DNA of 64,000 bases, taken from assembly GCF_000013985.1 (NCBI RefSeq), contig NC_008048.1, positions 2,418,001-2,482,000 on the forward strand. The letters are read 5' to 3'. Positions 1-8,072 of the stretch are shown here, in pieces. Both the position numbers and the translations under genes were made by a program. The stretch's first letter is position 1. Each line of letters begins with the position of its first letter. Source of the DNA: Sphingopyxis alaskensis RB2256 (lineage in GTDB: Bacteria > Pseudomonadota > Alphaproteobacteria > Sphingomonadales > Sphingomonadaceae). The notes beneath the pieces were generated by a model. That model made no database searches. It was not told the DNA's origin and saw only the letters and a list, made by a program, of their open reading frames with translations.

Positions 1-603
1 GGTGGCCGCCGGTTCCGGCGCCGGTGCCGGTGCGGCAGGGCTTTCGCCCCCCTCGCCGCCGTTCGTCGCGGGCGACTGGGGCGCGCTCGATGCCCTGGGC
101 GCCGCAGCCGCGGCCGACGGGCGCGCGACCGGCTCGCCGCCGGGATATGTCATTGTGCAGCTTTTGACGAACACGTCATAGATCGGATGCTCGATCACAT
201 TGCGGTCGGGCCGCTCGCGGAAAAGCCAGCCCGAAAAGACGCGGCGCCATTTGTCGTCGCGCTGATCCTGCACCGAAAGCTGGACGAAGGCGCCGGTTTC
301 GGGGGGGTCTTCCCATGGCGCCGTTTGTTCGCACGCGCGCAGTCGCACGATCGCGCGTCCCTCGCGCACCGATTCGCCGGGCTTCATCTCCAGTTCGCGC
401 ACCAGCCCGTTACGCTTGTTGAGCAGCCCCAGCACCGCGACGCGCTCCGCCATCGGGGTTGCGCCCTCGATGCCGCCGATTTCGGCGGGAACGCGCTCCG
501 ACTTCATCGCCGTCGGGACGGTCTTGCTGCCGTTCGAGGGCGAGCGGTCGCATCCGGCCAGCGCCGCCCCGGCGGCAAGGACGATCCAGACGCGGCGCGG
601 CAT
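1..603 (-). CDS. DUF2155 domain protein, C-terminal end missing (cut by window)
   Basis: The reading frame begins at ATG 603 and runs without a stop off the left edge. The N terminus reads as a lipoprotein signal (hydrophobic run, then AGC near residue 18). The middle, around residues 45-125, matches the DUF2155 family, with an EIGGIEG segment, an acidic W-E-D-P stretch and a conserved FSGWLF segment; the visible C terminus is Ala/Pro rich. DUF2155 proteins are envelope proteins of alphaproteobacteria of unknown function. The start ATG overlaps the stop of the upstream NDUFA12 gene by one base (TAATG), so the two are probably translationally coupled. Family assignment is by memory of the conserved core. 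Confidence 0.85.
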   Translation of the reverse strand, partial: MPRRVWIVLAAGAALAGCDRSPSNGSKTVPTAMKSERVPAEIGGIEGATPMAERVAVLGLLNKRNGLVRELEMKPGESVREGRAIVRLRACEQTAPWEDPPETGAFVQLSVQDQRDDKWRRVFSGWLFRERPDRNVIEHPIYDVFVKSCTMTYPGGEPVARPSAAAAAPRASSAPQSPATNGGEGGESPAAPAPAPEPAAT

Positions 604-989
604 TAGTCGGCGCCGGGCCGCCAGGCCTCATAATCGCCGGTGGCGGCGGCGCGGCGCCCGCCGCGTTCGAGCGCGCCCGCAGGGCGATAGGCGCCCGCGC
701 TGCCGGTCAGATTGGGCGTCGGTTCGCGTTCCCACGCGCGCGGCGCGGGCAAGACGTCGGCCGGAAGCTCGTCAAAGGTGCCGTGCAGCCAGCCGTGCCA
801 TTCGGGCGGCACGCGGCTCGCGTCGTTCGACCCCTTATAGATCACCCAGCGGCGATGGCCCTTCTTCGCGCGGTAGTAACGGTTGCCAAGCCTGTCCTCG
901 CCGACCTTTTCGCCGCGCGCCCAGCTGTTCAGCAGCGTGCCGACGGTCGCGCCGTCCCACCAGGTGAAAATCTTGCCCAGGATGCTCAT
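603..989 (-). CDS. NADH:ubiquinone oxidoreductase NDUFA12-family subunit
   Basis: A 128-residue protein beginning MSILGKIFTWWDGATVG, with the family core GEDRLGNRYYR near residue 31 and RRWVIYKG near residue 46, followed by PPEWHGWLHG. NDUFA12 (mitochondrial B17.2 homologue) is an accessory subunit of the peripheral arm of respiratory complex I, found in alphaproteobacteria and mitochondria, and is placed at the membrane/cytoplasm face. The ATG at 989 is chosen because the homologous block starts there; the longer open frame upstream is in the wrong frame for the DUF192 gene. It overlaps the DUF2155 gene by one base, an arrangement common in sphingomonads. Confidence 0.93.
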   Translation of the reverse strand: MSILGKIFTWWDGATVGTLLNSWARGEKVGEDRLGNRYYRAKKGHRRWVIYKGSNDASRVPPEWHGWLHGTFDELPADVLPAPRAWEREPTPNLTGSAGAYRPAGALERGGRRAAATGDYEAWRPGAD

Positions 990-1051
990 GGCTGCGGCGT
1001 TTACAGGCAAGGGTGCGGCCTTCGCAAGCGAATTGCTCGCCGAATTGCCGC

Positions 1052-1507
1052 CTATTGTGTCCACGTCACGCTGGCGCTCTCGTCGATCCCCAGCCGCGCC
1101 GCGGTGCCGCCCGCAAGTTCGAGCACCGCGCTCACCTCGCCGCCGCTCGCGACGGGTTCGAGCGAGCCGGGGATGGTGTTTTCGGCGATACGGTCGATGC
1201 TGCCGTCGGCGCGGATGAAGATCATGTCGAGCGGGATCAGCGTGTCCTGCATCCAGAAACTCGCGATCCGCGGTTTTTCGAACGGAAAGAGCATCCCGCC
1301 GTTCGCCGGCAGGCCGGTGCGGAACTTCAGCCCCTGTTTCTGCTCCGCATCGCTGCGCGCGACCTCGACATCGAACCGGTGCGCCTTGCCCGCCATGGTG
1401 ATCGTCACCACGGTCGTCGCCGCATGCTCCGCCTCGCTCGCATCGTGGCTGCACGCCGCCATCGGCAACGCAAGCGACAGGGCGAGGGCGGTCAGAATGA
1501 TACGCAT
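1052..1507 (-). CDS. DUF192 family secreted protein
   Basis: A 151-residue protein with an N-terminal signal and a lipobox-like LPMAAC ending near residue 19, so probably a lipoprotein or periplasmic protein. The DUF192 core is visible: EQKQGLKFR near residue 55, then GMLFPFEK and SFWMQDTLIPLDMIFI, ending in a G-G-T-A-A-R-LGI segment. The function of DUF192 proteins is not established. It lies upstream of the NDUFA12 gene on the same strand with a 62-base gap, and downstream of recX with a palindromic repeat in the gap. Confidence 0.9.
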   Translation of the reverse strand: MRIILTALALSLALPMAACSHDASEAEHAATTVVTITMAGKAHRFDVEVARSDAEQKQGLKFRTGLPANGGMLFPFEKPRIASFWMQDTLIPLDMIFIRADGSIDRIAENTIPGSLEPVASGGEVSAVLELAGGTAARLGIDESASVTWTQ

Positions 1508-1528
1508 AAAGGACTCCAGCCTATATTC

Positions 1529-1553
1529 GTCATCCCGCGAAGGCCGGGATGAC
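1529..1553. repeat. Short palindromic repeat (family A, GTCATCCCG type)
   Basis: A 25-base hairpin with 9-base arms GTCATCCCG/CGGGATGAC and loop CGAAGGC, between recX and the DUF192 gene. The same unit recurs at 32681-32756, 41195-41226 and, degraded, near 50826. It has no T-run, so it is better read as a dispersed REP-type element than as a terminator. Confidence 0.75.
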
Positions 1554-1575
1554 GGCCCGATGCGGAGTATAGGAG

Positions 1576-2148
1576 CTAATCGAGCGCCGCCCCCGCGTCC
1601 AGCGCCGCCAGCGCGTCCGCGTCGCCCGGCGCCACGCCAAGGATATGCCGCGCCAGCGCCGGGCTGTGCCCCGCGCGCACGAAAGCGGCGACCTGCCGTT
1701 CGCGCAGCTTGGGGTCATCGAGCCCGCGTGCGGCAAAAGGCCCCAAACGCCGCCGCCGGGCAAAGCCGATCGCCGCCGCGACCGCCGCGCTCTCGGCCGC
1801 CTCGATCGCTTCGCCGCTGTCCGCCTCGGCGATTCCATCGACGTAAAGCTGCGCCCTTACCCGCCGCACTCCCAGCCCGCGCCGCGTCATCGCGCCGGCG
1901 CGCATCGCGGCATATTGGCGGTCGTCGAGATAATGCAAACGCTCCATCCGGTCGGCGACCGCCTCGCACGCCGCCATGGCGTCACTTTCGTCCATCCATT
2001 CGGATTCGCGCACTTTTCGGGCGAGATAGCGCAGCAGCTTGGCGCGGCTCGTCGCGAATCGCGCGACATAGGCAAGCGCCAGTTCGTCGAGCTTCGCTGC
2101 GCCGAGCGGTCTTTTCGATCGGTCGAAGGGAGCAGGATGCTTGGGCAT
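1576..2148 (-). CDS. recX: RecX family regulatory protein
   Basis: A 190-residue, Arg/Ala-rich helical protein. The family features are the repeated three-helix units: ALAYVARFATSRAKLLRYL near residues 24-42, a YLDDRQYAAM segment near residue 74 and GLGVRRVRAQL near residue 90. RecX binds RecA filaments and modulates recombinase activity in the cytoplasm. A GTG at 2166 would add six residues; the ATG at 2148 is preferred, although neither start has a clear Shine-Dalgarno sequence. It is divergent from the fatty-acyl-AMP ligase gene. RecA is not in the window, so the assignment rests on sequence alone. Confidence 0.85.
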   Translation of the reverse strand: MPKHPAPFDRSKRPLGAAKLDELALAYVARFATSRAKLLRYLARKVRESEWMDESDAMAACEAVADRMERLHYLDDRQYAAMRAGAMTRRGLGVRRVRAQLYVDGIAEADSGEAIEAAESAAVAAAIGFARRRRLGPFAARGLDDPKLRERQVAAFVRAGHSPALARHILGVAPGDADALAALDAGAALD

Positions 2149-2282
2149 GTGCCATGTTTGTGCCACAGTCGGGCCCGATTGAGAACGATCAACAGCGCCA
2201 TATCGGGCACCAAAGCCCGGATATGGGCGATTTGTTCAAACAACACAGGGTCCGCGCACGCTTCATGGCACAAAAGGATGAC

Positions 2283-4079
2283 ATGCTTGTTGCCGCGCGC
2301 CCCGAATCGAGGGACGTCGCACCCCTTATGACCGAAAATCATGCCGCTTCGGCCGACACGCTCGTGCCGACGCCGACCCAATGCGCCCAGCCGCGCCGTT
2401 TTTCCGACTTCGCCACCGTCGGCGAGGCGCTCGATTATGCCGCGAGCGGCACGCGCGGGCTCAATTTCCACGATCCGCGCGGGCGTCTGATACGCGCCTA
2501 TCCCTATAGCGAGCTGCGCGCCGACGCGCTCGCCGCCGCCTATCGCCTGATCGCCGCGGGCGTGAAGCCGCAGGATCGCATCGCGCTGATCGCCGAAACC
2601 GGCCCCGAATTCGCCGCGCTCTTCTTTGGCGCCATCTATGCCGGCGCCTGGCCGGTGCCGTTGCCGTTGCCGACCAGTTTCGGCGGGCGCGACTCCTATG
2701 TCGGCCAGCTCGTCGTCCAGCTCACGAGCTGCGACCCCAGAATGCTGTTTTTCCCGCCCGAAATCGCCGCGATGGCGGTCGAGGCGGCCGAGCAGCGCGG
2801 GGTCGAGCCGCTCGACTGGACCGCCTTTGCCGAACGCGCGGCCCCCGTCGCCGACTTGCCCGCGCAAAAGACCGACGAGACCTGCTATCTTCAGTATAGC
2901 AGCGGCTCGACGCGCTTCCCGCACGGCGTGGCGGTGACGCACGGCGCGCTGCTCAACAATCTGTCGGCGCATTCGCACGGCATGAAACTGCAGGACAGCG
3001 ACCGCTGCGTGTCGTGGCTGCCCTGGTATCACGACATGGGGCTCGTCGGCTGCCTGCTCTCCCCCGTCGCCAATCAGGTGTCGGTCGACTATCTCAAAAC
3101 CGAGGATTTCGCGCGCCGCCCGCTCGCCTGGCTCGACCTGATCAGCCGCAACCAGGGCACGACGCTCAGCTATTCGCCGACCTTCGGCTATGACATTTGC
3201 GCGCGCCGCATCTCCAGCCAGAGCCATGTCGCCGACCGGTTCGACCTGTCGCGATGGCGCGTCGCGGGCAATGGCGCCGACATGATCCGTCCCGACGTGA
3301 TGCAGGCCTTTGTCGACGCCTTTGCCGATGCGGGGTTCAAGGCGAGCGCCTTCCTGCCGAGCTATGGCCTGGCCGAAGCGACGCTCGCGGTCAGCATCAT
3401 GCCGCCGGGCGAGGGCATCGTCGTCGAACTGGTCGAGGAAACCGAACTGTCGGGCGCCGCGAACGACAGCGGCCGTCCGACCCGTTACCGCGCGATCGTC
3501 AACTGCGGCAAGGCGGTGAAGGACATGGTGATCGAGGTCCGCGACGAGGCGGGCAATCCGCTCCCCGACCAGACGGTCGGCAAGGTGTGGTGCACCGGCC
3601 CGTCGCTGATGACGGGCTATTACCGCGATCCCGAAGCGACCGCGGCCTGCCTGAAGGACGGCTGGCTCGACACGGGCGATATGGGTTATATATCAAACGG
3701 TTATATCTATATCGTCGGCCGCGCCAAGGATATGATCATCATCAATGGCAAGAATCACTGGCCGCAGGACATCGAATGGGCGGTCGAACAATTGCCGGGA
3801 TTCAAGTCGGGCGACATCGCCGCCTTTGCGATCACCACGCCGGGCGGCGAAGAGACCCCCGCGGTGCTCGTCCAGTGCCGCACCAGCGACGATGCCGAAC
3901 GCGCCGCGCTGCGCGAGACGATTCGCGAGCGCGTCCGCGCGATCACCGGCATGAACTGCCTCGTCGAACTGATCCCGCCGCGTACCCTGCCGCGCACCAG
4001 CTCGGGCAAATTGAGCCGGTCAAAGGCGCGCGCGCAATATCTTGCCGGGGAAATCCAGCCCTTTGCCATTGCGGCATAA
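2283..4079 (+). CDS. Fatty-acyl-AMP ligase (FAAL-type adenylating enzyme)
   Basis: A 598-residue ANL-superfamily enzyme. The motifs are in order: P-loop YSSGSTRFPHGV near residue 204, the FAAL-like SPTFGYDICARR near residue 300, PSYGLAEATL near residue 360, GWLDTGDMGY near residue 460, GRAKDMIIINGKN, and the C-terminal catalytic lysine K576 in SSGKLSR. FAALs activate fatty acids as acyl-adenylates and normally pass them to an acyl carrier protein. The start at 2283 is chosen for AAAAGGA four bases upstream; in-frame ATGs at 2223, 2265 and 2328 remain possible. No acyl carrier, polyketide synthase or NRPS gene is nearby, so the acceptor is unknown. Confidence 0.88.
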   Translation: MLVAARPESRDVAPLMTENHAASADTLVPTPTQCAQPRRFSDFATVGEALDYAASGTRGLNFHDPRGRLIRAYPYSELRADALAAAYRLIAAGVKPQDRIALIAETGPEFAALFFGAIYAGAWPVPLPLPTSFGGRDSYVGQLVVQLTSCDPRMLFFPPEIAAMAVEAAEQRGVEPLDWTAFAERAAPVADLPAQKTDETCYLQYSSGSTRFPHGVAVTHGALLNNLSAHSHGMKLQDSDRCVSWLPWYHDMGLVGCLLSPVANQVSVDYLKTEDFARRPLAWLDLISRNQGTTLSYSPTFGYDICARRISSQSHVADRFDLSRWRVAGNGADMIRPDVMQAFVDAFADAGFKASAFLPSYGLAEATLAVSIMPPGEGIVVELVEETELSGAANDSGRPTRYRAIVNCGKAVKDMVIEVRDEAGNPLPDQTVGKVWCTGPSLMTGYYRDPEATAACLKDGWLDTGDMGYISNGYIYIVGRAKDMIIINGKNHWPQDIEWAVEQLPGFKSGDIAAFAITTPGGEETPAVLVQCRTSDDAERAALRETIRERVRAITGMNCLVELIPPRTLPRTSSGKLSRSKARAQYLAGEIQPFAIAA

Positions 4080-4111
4080 GGGCGGGACCGCCCGGTAGCG
4101 AGCTGAAGCGA

Positions 4112-4300
4112 TCCTCCCCCGTCGGGGGACGGGGACCACCCGCAGGGTGGTGGAGCGGTACAGGCGGTTTACGCAGCACTCGACCGAAAGGGCCGGTCTG
4201 TCCTGAAACCAGCTTGAGGCACGCTACCTCACCGGCAAGATAATCCGGGGGTGCCCCCCACCATGCTTCGCATAGTCCCCCTCCCCGTTCCGGGGAGGAA
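4112..4300. repeat. Intergenic palindromic module (family F, CCTCCCC...GGGGAGG)
   Basis: The gap 4080-4438 has no gene. It holds a facing pair, TCCTCCCCC at 4112 and GGGGAGGA at 4292, enclosing GGACCACCCGCAGGGTGGTGGAG and, on the other side, GGTGCCCCCCACCATGC. The same module, with different inner sequence, is at 44836-44972. Nothing else was recognised in this gap apart from the hairpin at 4400-4417. Confidence 0.6.
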
Positions 4301-4399
4301 CGGCAGGAACGGCAGGAATCCACCCAAAACCCGTCCTTCCCACGCAATCCTCCATCCTGTCCCCGCCCGGCACATCTATTCGCGGCCAGACGGTCCGAT

Positions 4400-4417
4400 G
4401 GTTACCTTCGGGTAACC
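4400..4417 (+). promoter_or_regulatory. GGTTACC-TTCG-GGTAACC hairpin in the leader of the GGDEF-EAL gene
   Basis: A perfect 7-base stem closed by a TTCG tetraloop ends 21 bases before the GTG start at 4439. A five-codon open frame (ATG GTT ACC TTC GGG TAA) begins at 4398 and lies within it. The position suggests a translation or mRNA-stability element; this is inference. Confidence 0.4.
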
Positions 4418-4438
4418 CGCACCCGCTACACGGGGCGG

Positions 4439-6793
4439 GTGAAAAGCCTGCCGACCGACCTGACTGCCGCCGACGTCATTCCCGCGCGGACCCTGCTGGG
4501 GCTGGGGCCGCGGGATCAGGACATCGGAAACCTCCACCAGCTTCAGCTCGCGCCGCTTCGCGGCCGCGGATCGCTGCGTCTGGCGATGGGCATCGGCATG
4601 GCGCTCGTCGCCTTTCTGACGATGCTCCACCATGTCGCGCTGCCGGTCGCGGGCGGCTGGCTCGCCGGGTCGCTGCTTTTCAGCCTGTGGTCCTACAGCC
4701 GGTTCCGCAACCTGCCGCTCGGCGATCCGAAACTTCCGGGAAGCGCCGAATATCGCATGTGCAACCGGCACGCGCTCTATTCGGCGCTGCTCTGGGGCCT
4801 GCCCTTCTGGCTTCAGGGGCTCGCGCCCGGCGTCGACCATATATTGTCGATGTGGACGATCGCGGTGCTGATGATGCTGACGCTGGCGATCGTCGCGCAC
4901 AGCGTTCCGCTCGCCTGCGCCCTGTTCATCATGCCTGTCTCGCTGTCGGCGGCAGCGGCGCTGGGGCTTGCCGGCGCGCCGGAAATCGCCGCGGTCACGC
5001 TCGTCGCGGGCATCCTGCTTTCGGCCTTCTGCGTCCGCTTCGCGCAAATCCATATCCGCTCGCGCCGCGCGGAAGAGACGCTGCACGAAAAGAGCGAGAC
5101 GGTCAGCCTGCTGCTGCGCGAGTTCGAGGAAACCTCGGCCGACTGGCTGTGGCAGACCGACAGCAACCGCCGCCTCGTCCACGTCTCGCCGCGCCTCGCC
5201 TATGCGCTCGGCGGCACCGCCGAGGGGCTTGAAGGCATTCCGCTGCTGCAGGCGCTGTCGGGCGACGCTTGGGAAACCGGGCTGTTCCCCAAGAGCCTGC
5301 ACGACATGGCCGAACGGATGAAGCGGCGCGAGAGCTTCTCGAACCTGATCGTTCCCGTGTCGATCGACGGTCGTCCGCGCTGGTGGGAATTGTCGGCGTC
5401 GCCGCGGCTCGACGAATCGGGCAGGTTTCTGGGGTTTCGCGGGGTCGGGTCCGACGTCACCGAACAGCGCGCGACCGCCGAACAAATCGCCCGGATGGCG
5501 CGATTCGACAATCTCACCGGTCTGCCCAACCGGCTCAGCCTCAACGAGGATCTCGCGCGGGCGCTCACCCGCGCCATCGAGGCGAAGTCGCGCTGCGCGC
5601 TGCTGATGATCGACCTCGACCGCTTCAAGGCGGTCAATGATACGCTGGGGCATCCCGTCGGCGACAAATTGCTCGCGCAGGTCGCCGCGCGCCTCAAAGG
5701 GTTGATGGAGCGCGGCATGACCTGCGGCCGCCTTGGCGGCGACGAGTTTGCCGTCGTGCTGCACAATCTCTCCTCGCCCGCCGTCGCCGAGGATCTGGCG
5801 CAGCGGATCATCGCGACGATCAGCCGGCCCTATGTCGTCGACAATCATCAATTGTTCGTCGGCGCCAGCGTCGGTTATGCGATCGGCCCGACCGACGGCG
5901 CGACGGTCGAGACGCTCACCCGCAACGCCGACCTGGCGCTCTATAAATCGAAGGACCGCGGCGGCAATGTCGTCGCCGCCTATGTCGCCTCGCTCCACGC
6001 GCAGGCCGAGGAACGGCGCGTGATGGAGCAGGAATTGCGCGGCGCGCTGGAACGCGGCGAGTTCGAGCTTTATTACCAGCCCGTCGTCACCGCCGCCGAC
6101 GGCACGCTCAACGGCTTCGAGGCGCTGATCCGCTGGACCAACCACAAGCTCGGCAATGTCTCGCCCGGCCGCTTCATCCCGATCGCCGAGGACGCGCGCC
6201 TCATCTCGCCGATCGGCGAATGGGTGCTGCGCACCGCGTGCCACGAGGCGATGAAATGGCCGTCGAACCTGAAGGTCGCGGTCAACGTGTCGGCCGACCA
6301 GCTCACCGATCCCAGCTTCGCCTCGGTCGTCGTTTCGGCGCTCGCACAGAGCGGGCTTTCGCCGCAAAGGCTGGAGATCGAAGTCACCGAAAGCGTCTTC
6401 CTGCGCGACGGCGGCGGCGCGGCGCAGCTGCTCGACCAGCTCATCGGGCTGGGCATCCGGCTGTCGCTCGACGATTTCGGGACGGGCTATTCCTCGCTCG
6501 GCTATCTGCGCAAGACCCAGTTCTCGACGATCAAGGTCGACCGCAGCTTCGTCGTCGGCGCCGCGAAGGGCAGCATCGAATCGATCGCGATCATCCGCGC
6601 GGTCGTCGCGCTCGCCGACAGCCTCGGCATGTCGACCACCGCCGAGGGTGCGGAGACCGAGCTCGAGGTCGAAACGCTGCGCAGCTTCGGCTGCTCGAAC
6701 ATCCAGGGCTATTATTACGGGCGCCCGATGCCCGCGAGCGATGTGCTGACGCTGTTCCGCCGCCCCGACGACGTGGCGATCGCCGCGGCGTGA
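4439..6793 (+). CDS. Membrane-bound PAS-GGDEF-EAL cyclic-di-GMP enzyme
   Basis: A 784-residue protein starting with GTG. Five or six hydrophobic segments lie between about residues 45 and 205, then a PAS-like sensor region (about 225-345, with SADWLWQTD and a C-terminal GVGSDVTEQ). A GGDEF domain follows with NLTGLPNR, IDLDRFKAVND and the intact GGDEF at 433-437. The EAL domain has FEALIRW at 560-566, VNVSADQL, EVTES, DDFGTGYSS, KVDRSF and AEGAE. All usual catalytic motifs of both halves look intact, so it could make and degrade cyclic di-GMP. No RxxD-type inhibitory site is obvious before GGDEF. It is monocistronic by appearance. Confidence 0.93.
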   Translation: MKSLPTDLTAADVIPARTLLGLGPRDQDIGNLHQLQLAPLRGRGSLRLAMGIGMALVAFLTMLHHVALPVAGGWLAGSLLFSLWSYSRFRNLPLGDPKLPGSAEYRMCNRHALYSALLWGLPFWLQGLAPGVDHILSMWTIAVLMMLTLAIVAHSVPLACALFIMPVSLSAAAALGLAGAPEIAAVTLVAGILLSAFCVRFAQIHIRSRRAEETLHEKSETVSLLLREFEETSADWLWQTDSNRRLVHVSPRLAYALGGTAEGLEGIPLLQALSGDAWETGLFPKSLHDMAERMKRRESFSNLIVPVSIDGRPRWWELSASPRLDESGRFLGFRGVGSDVTEQRATAEQIARMARFDNLTGLPNRLSLNEDLARALTRAIEAKSRCALLMIDLDRFKAVNDTLGHPVGDKLLAQVAARLKGLMERGMTCGRLGGDEFAVVLHNLSSPAVAEDLAQRIIATISRPYVVDNHQLFVGASVGYAIGPTDGATVETLTRNADLALYKSKDRGGNVVAAYVASLHAQAEERRVMEQELRGALERGEFELYYQPVVTAADGTLNGFEALIRWTNHKLGNVSPGRFIPIAEDARLISPIGEWVLRTACHEAMKWPSNLKVAVNVSADQLTDPSFASVVVSALAQSGLSPQRLEIEVTESVFLRDGGGAAQLLDQLIGLGIRLSLDDFGTGYSSLGYLRKTQFSTIKVDRSFVVGAAKGSIESIAIIRAVVALADSLGMSTTAEGAETELEVETLRSFGCSNIQGYYYGRPMPASDVLTLFRRPDDVAIAAA

Positions 6794-6997
6794 CGATCGT
6801 CGCCCCCGCGAAGGCGGGGCCGCCGTCAGCCTTGCGCGGCCAGCCGAATACTCCGCACGACGAATCGAATGTCCTGCCAAAAGGTTCCCCGGTCCGCCGC
6901 ATCTGCGGCGCGGCTCGTCGCTCGACGGGTGGTGGACGCCGCCGGGCGTGGCAAAGACGCCCCAACGCTTGAGAACAAGCCCCGGGGGTCGCAATCC

Positions 6998-7582
6998 ATG
7001 GTCCAACGCCGCTTTCTGAACGCCGCCGTCGCGTCGGCGATGACGCTCGCCGGGCTGCTCGCCGGCGCTCCCGCCGCGGCGCAATCCTATCTGCAATGCG
7101 TTCCCTTCGCGCGCGCCGAATCGGGCGTCGACATCCGCGGCAACGCCAGGACCTGGTGGGCGCAGGCGGCGGGAAGCTATGCGCGCGGCAATGAACCGCG
7201 GCCGGGTGCGGTCATGGCCTTTGCGGGCACGCGCGGGATGCCGATGGGTCATGTCGCGGTGGTCAAGAAGATCGTCGGCGACCGCGAAATCCTGATCGAC
7301 CATGCCAACTGGTCGCCGATCAATGGCCGCCGCGGCCAGATCGAGCGCGATGTTCGCGTCGTCGACGTCAGCGACGCAGGCGACTGGAGCCTGGTGCGCG
7401 TCTGGTACGCCCCGATCGGCGACCTTGGCCTGCGCGCCAATCCGGTGCAGGGCTTCATCTATGCGGGCGGCGAAGCGGGCGGGACGACCCCGGCGCCCAG
7501 CTTCAAGGCGCCCGTCTGGGCAACGAATGACTGGAAACCCGGCAACGGCCTTGCGCTCGTTGCCGCCTCGCTCGGCAACTGA
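6998..7582 (+). CDS. CHAP domain secreted amidase-like protein
   Basis: A 194-residue protein starting at ATG 6998, with a clear signal peptide ending around AAAQS (residue 28). The CHAP features follow directly: the catalytic Cys in YLQCVPFAR near residue 33 and the catalytic His in MGHVAVV near residue 85, with DHANWSP downstream. CHAP proteins are papain-like amidases or endopeptidases acting on peptidoglycan or glutathionyl substrates in the periplasm. The last 50 residues show no recognisable domain. It is followed by a terminator-like stem and is probably transcribed alone. The 204-base gap before it contains one arm of a family D repeat (near 6800) and nothing else recognised. Confidence 0.88.
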   Translation: MVQRRFLNAAVASAMTLAGLLAGAPAAAQSYLQCVPFARAESGVDIRGNARTWWAQAAGSYARGNEPRPGAVMAFAGTRGMPMGHVAVVKKIVGDREILIDHANWSPINGRRGQIERDVRVVDVSDAGDWSLVRVWYAPIGDLGLRANPVQGFIYAGGEAGGTTPAPSFKAPVWATNDWKPGNGLALVAASLGN

Positions 7583-7618
7583 GCCTTCCCCCCCACCTCC
7601 AGGGGCTCGACGAGCGAC

Positions 7619-7664
7619 GAAACCATCCGGGGCGGCCCGCCGCTCCGGGTGGTTTCTGCTTTTA
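7619..7664 (+). terminator. Probable terminator of the CHAP gene
   Basis: An imperfect long stem, GAAACCATCCGG/CCGGGTGGTTTC with GCGG-CCC-GCCGC inside, ends at 7656 and is followed by TGCTTTTA. The T-run is short, so termination is likely but not certain. Confidence 0.6.
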
Positions 7665-7688
7665 GAGCGCGGGGAGTTTTGAGTCGCC

Positions 7689-7958
7689 TCAGTCGGCGGC
7701 GGGCGCGCCCTCCTCGCCCGCGACATCCTCGAACCAGGCCTCGACCTCGCCCGCCAGCTTGATCGTCATCGGCTGGCCGAAGCGGTCCTTCGCCTTGCCC
7801 GCGGCAACGCGGATCCAGCCTTCGGAGATGCAATACTCCTCGACGTCGGTGCGCTCCTTGCCCTTGAAGCGGATGCCGATGCCGCGTTGCAGCACCTCCA
7901 GGTCGAAATGGGGCGAGCGCGGGTTGGTCGACAGGCGGTCGGGCGGCGTATCGGTCAT
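7689..7958 (-). CDS. DUF3297 family protein
   Basis: An 89-residue protein with ATG at 7958; the frame is also open from a TTG at 7964. It contains a segment NPRSPHFD, then IGIRFKGKERTDVEEYCISEG and AGKAKDRFGQPMTIKL, typical of the small DUF3297 proteins of proteobacteria. It has no signal peptide or membrane segment, so it is cytoplasmic, and the function is unknown. It converges with the CHAP gene. Confidence 0.85.
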   Translation of the reverse strand: MTDTPPDRLSTNPRSPHFDLEVLQRGIGIRFKGKERTDVEEYCISEGWIRVAAGKAKDRFGQPMTIKLAGEVEAWFEDVAGEEGAPAAD

Positions 7959-8072
7959 GGGCAACTTTCCAGGAAAATGATGCGCGGCCCTAGCGGCACC
8001 TGACCGCCATCGTCAATCGCGAAGGCGCGCGGACCGCACGGATTGCGCGACGTTCCCCCGCCGACGCGCCGG

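Noticed and set aside
4376..7726. 1116-codon open frame on the minus strand
   Set aside because: It is the complement of the GGDEF-EAL and CHAP genes, whose motifs are intact; high GC removes stop codons in shadow frames.
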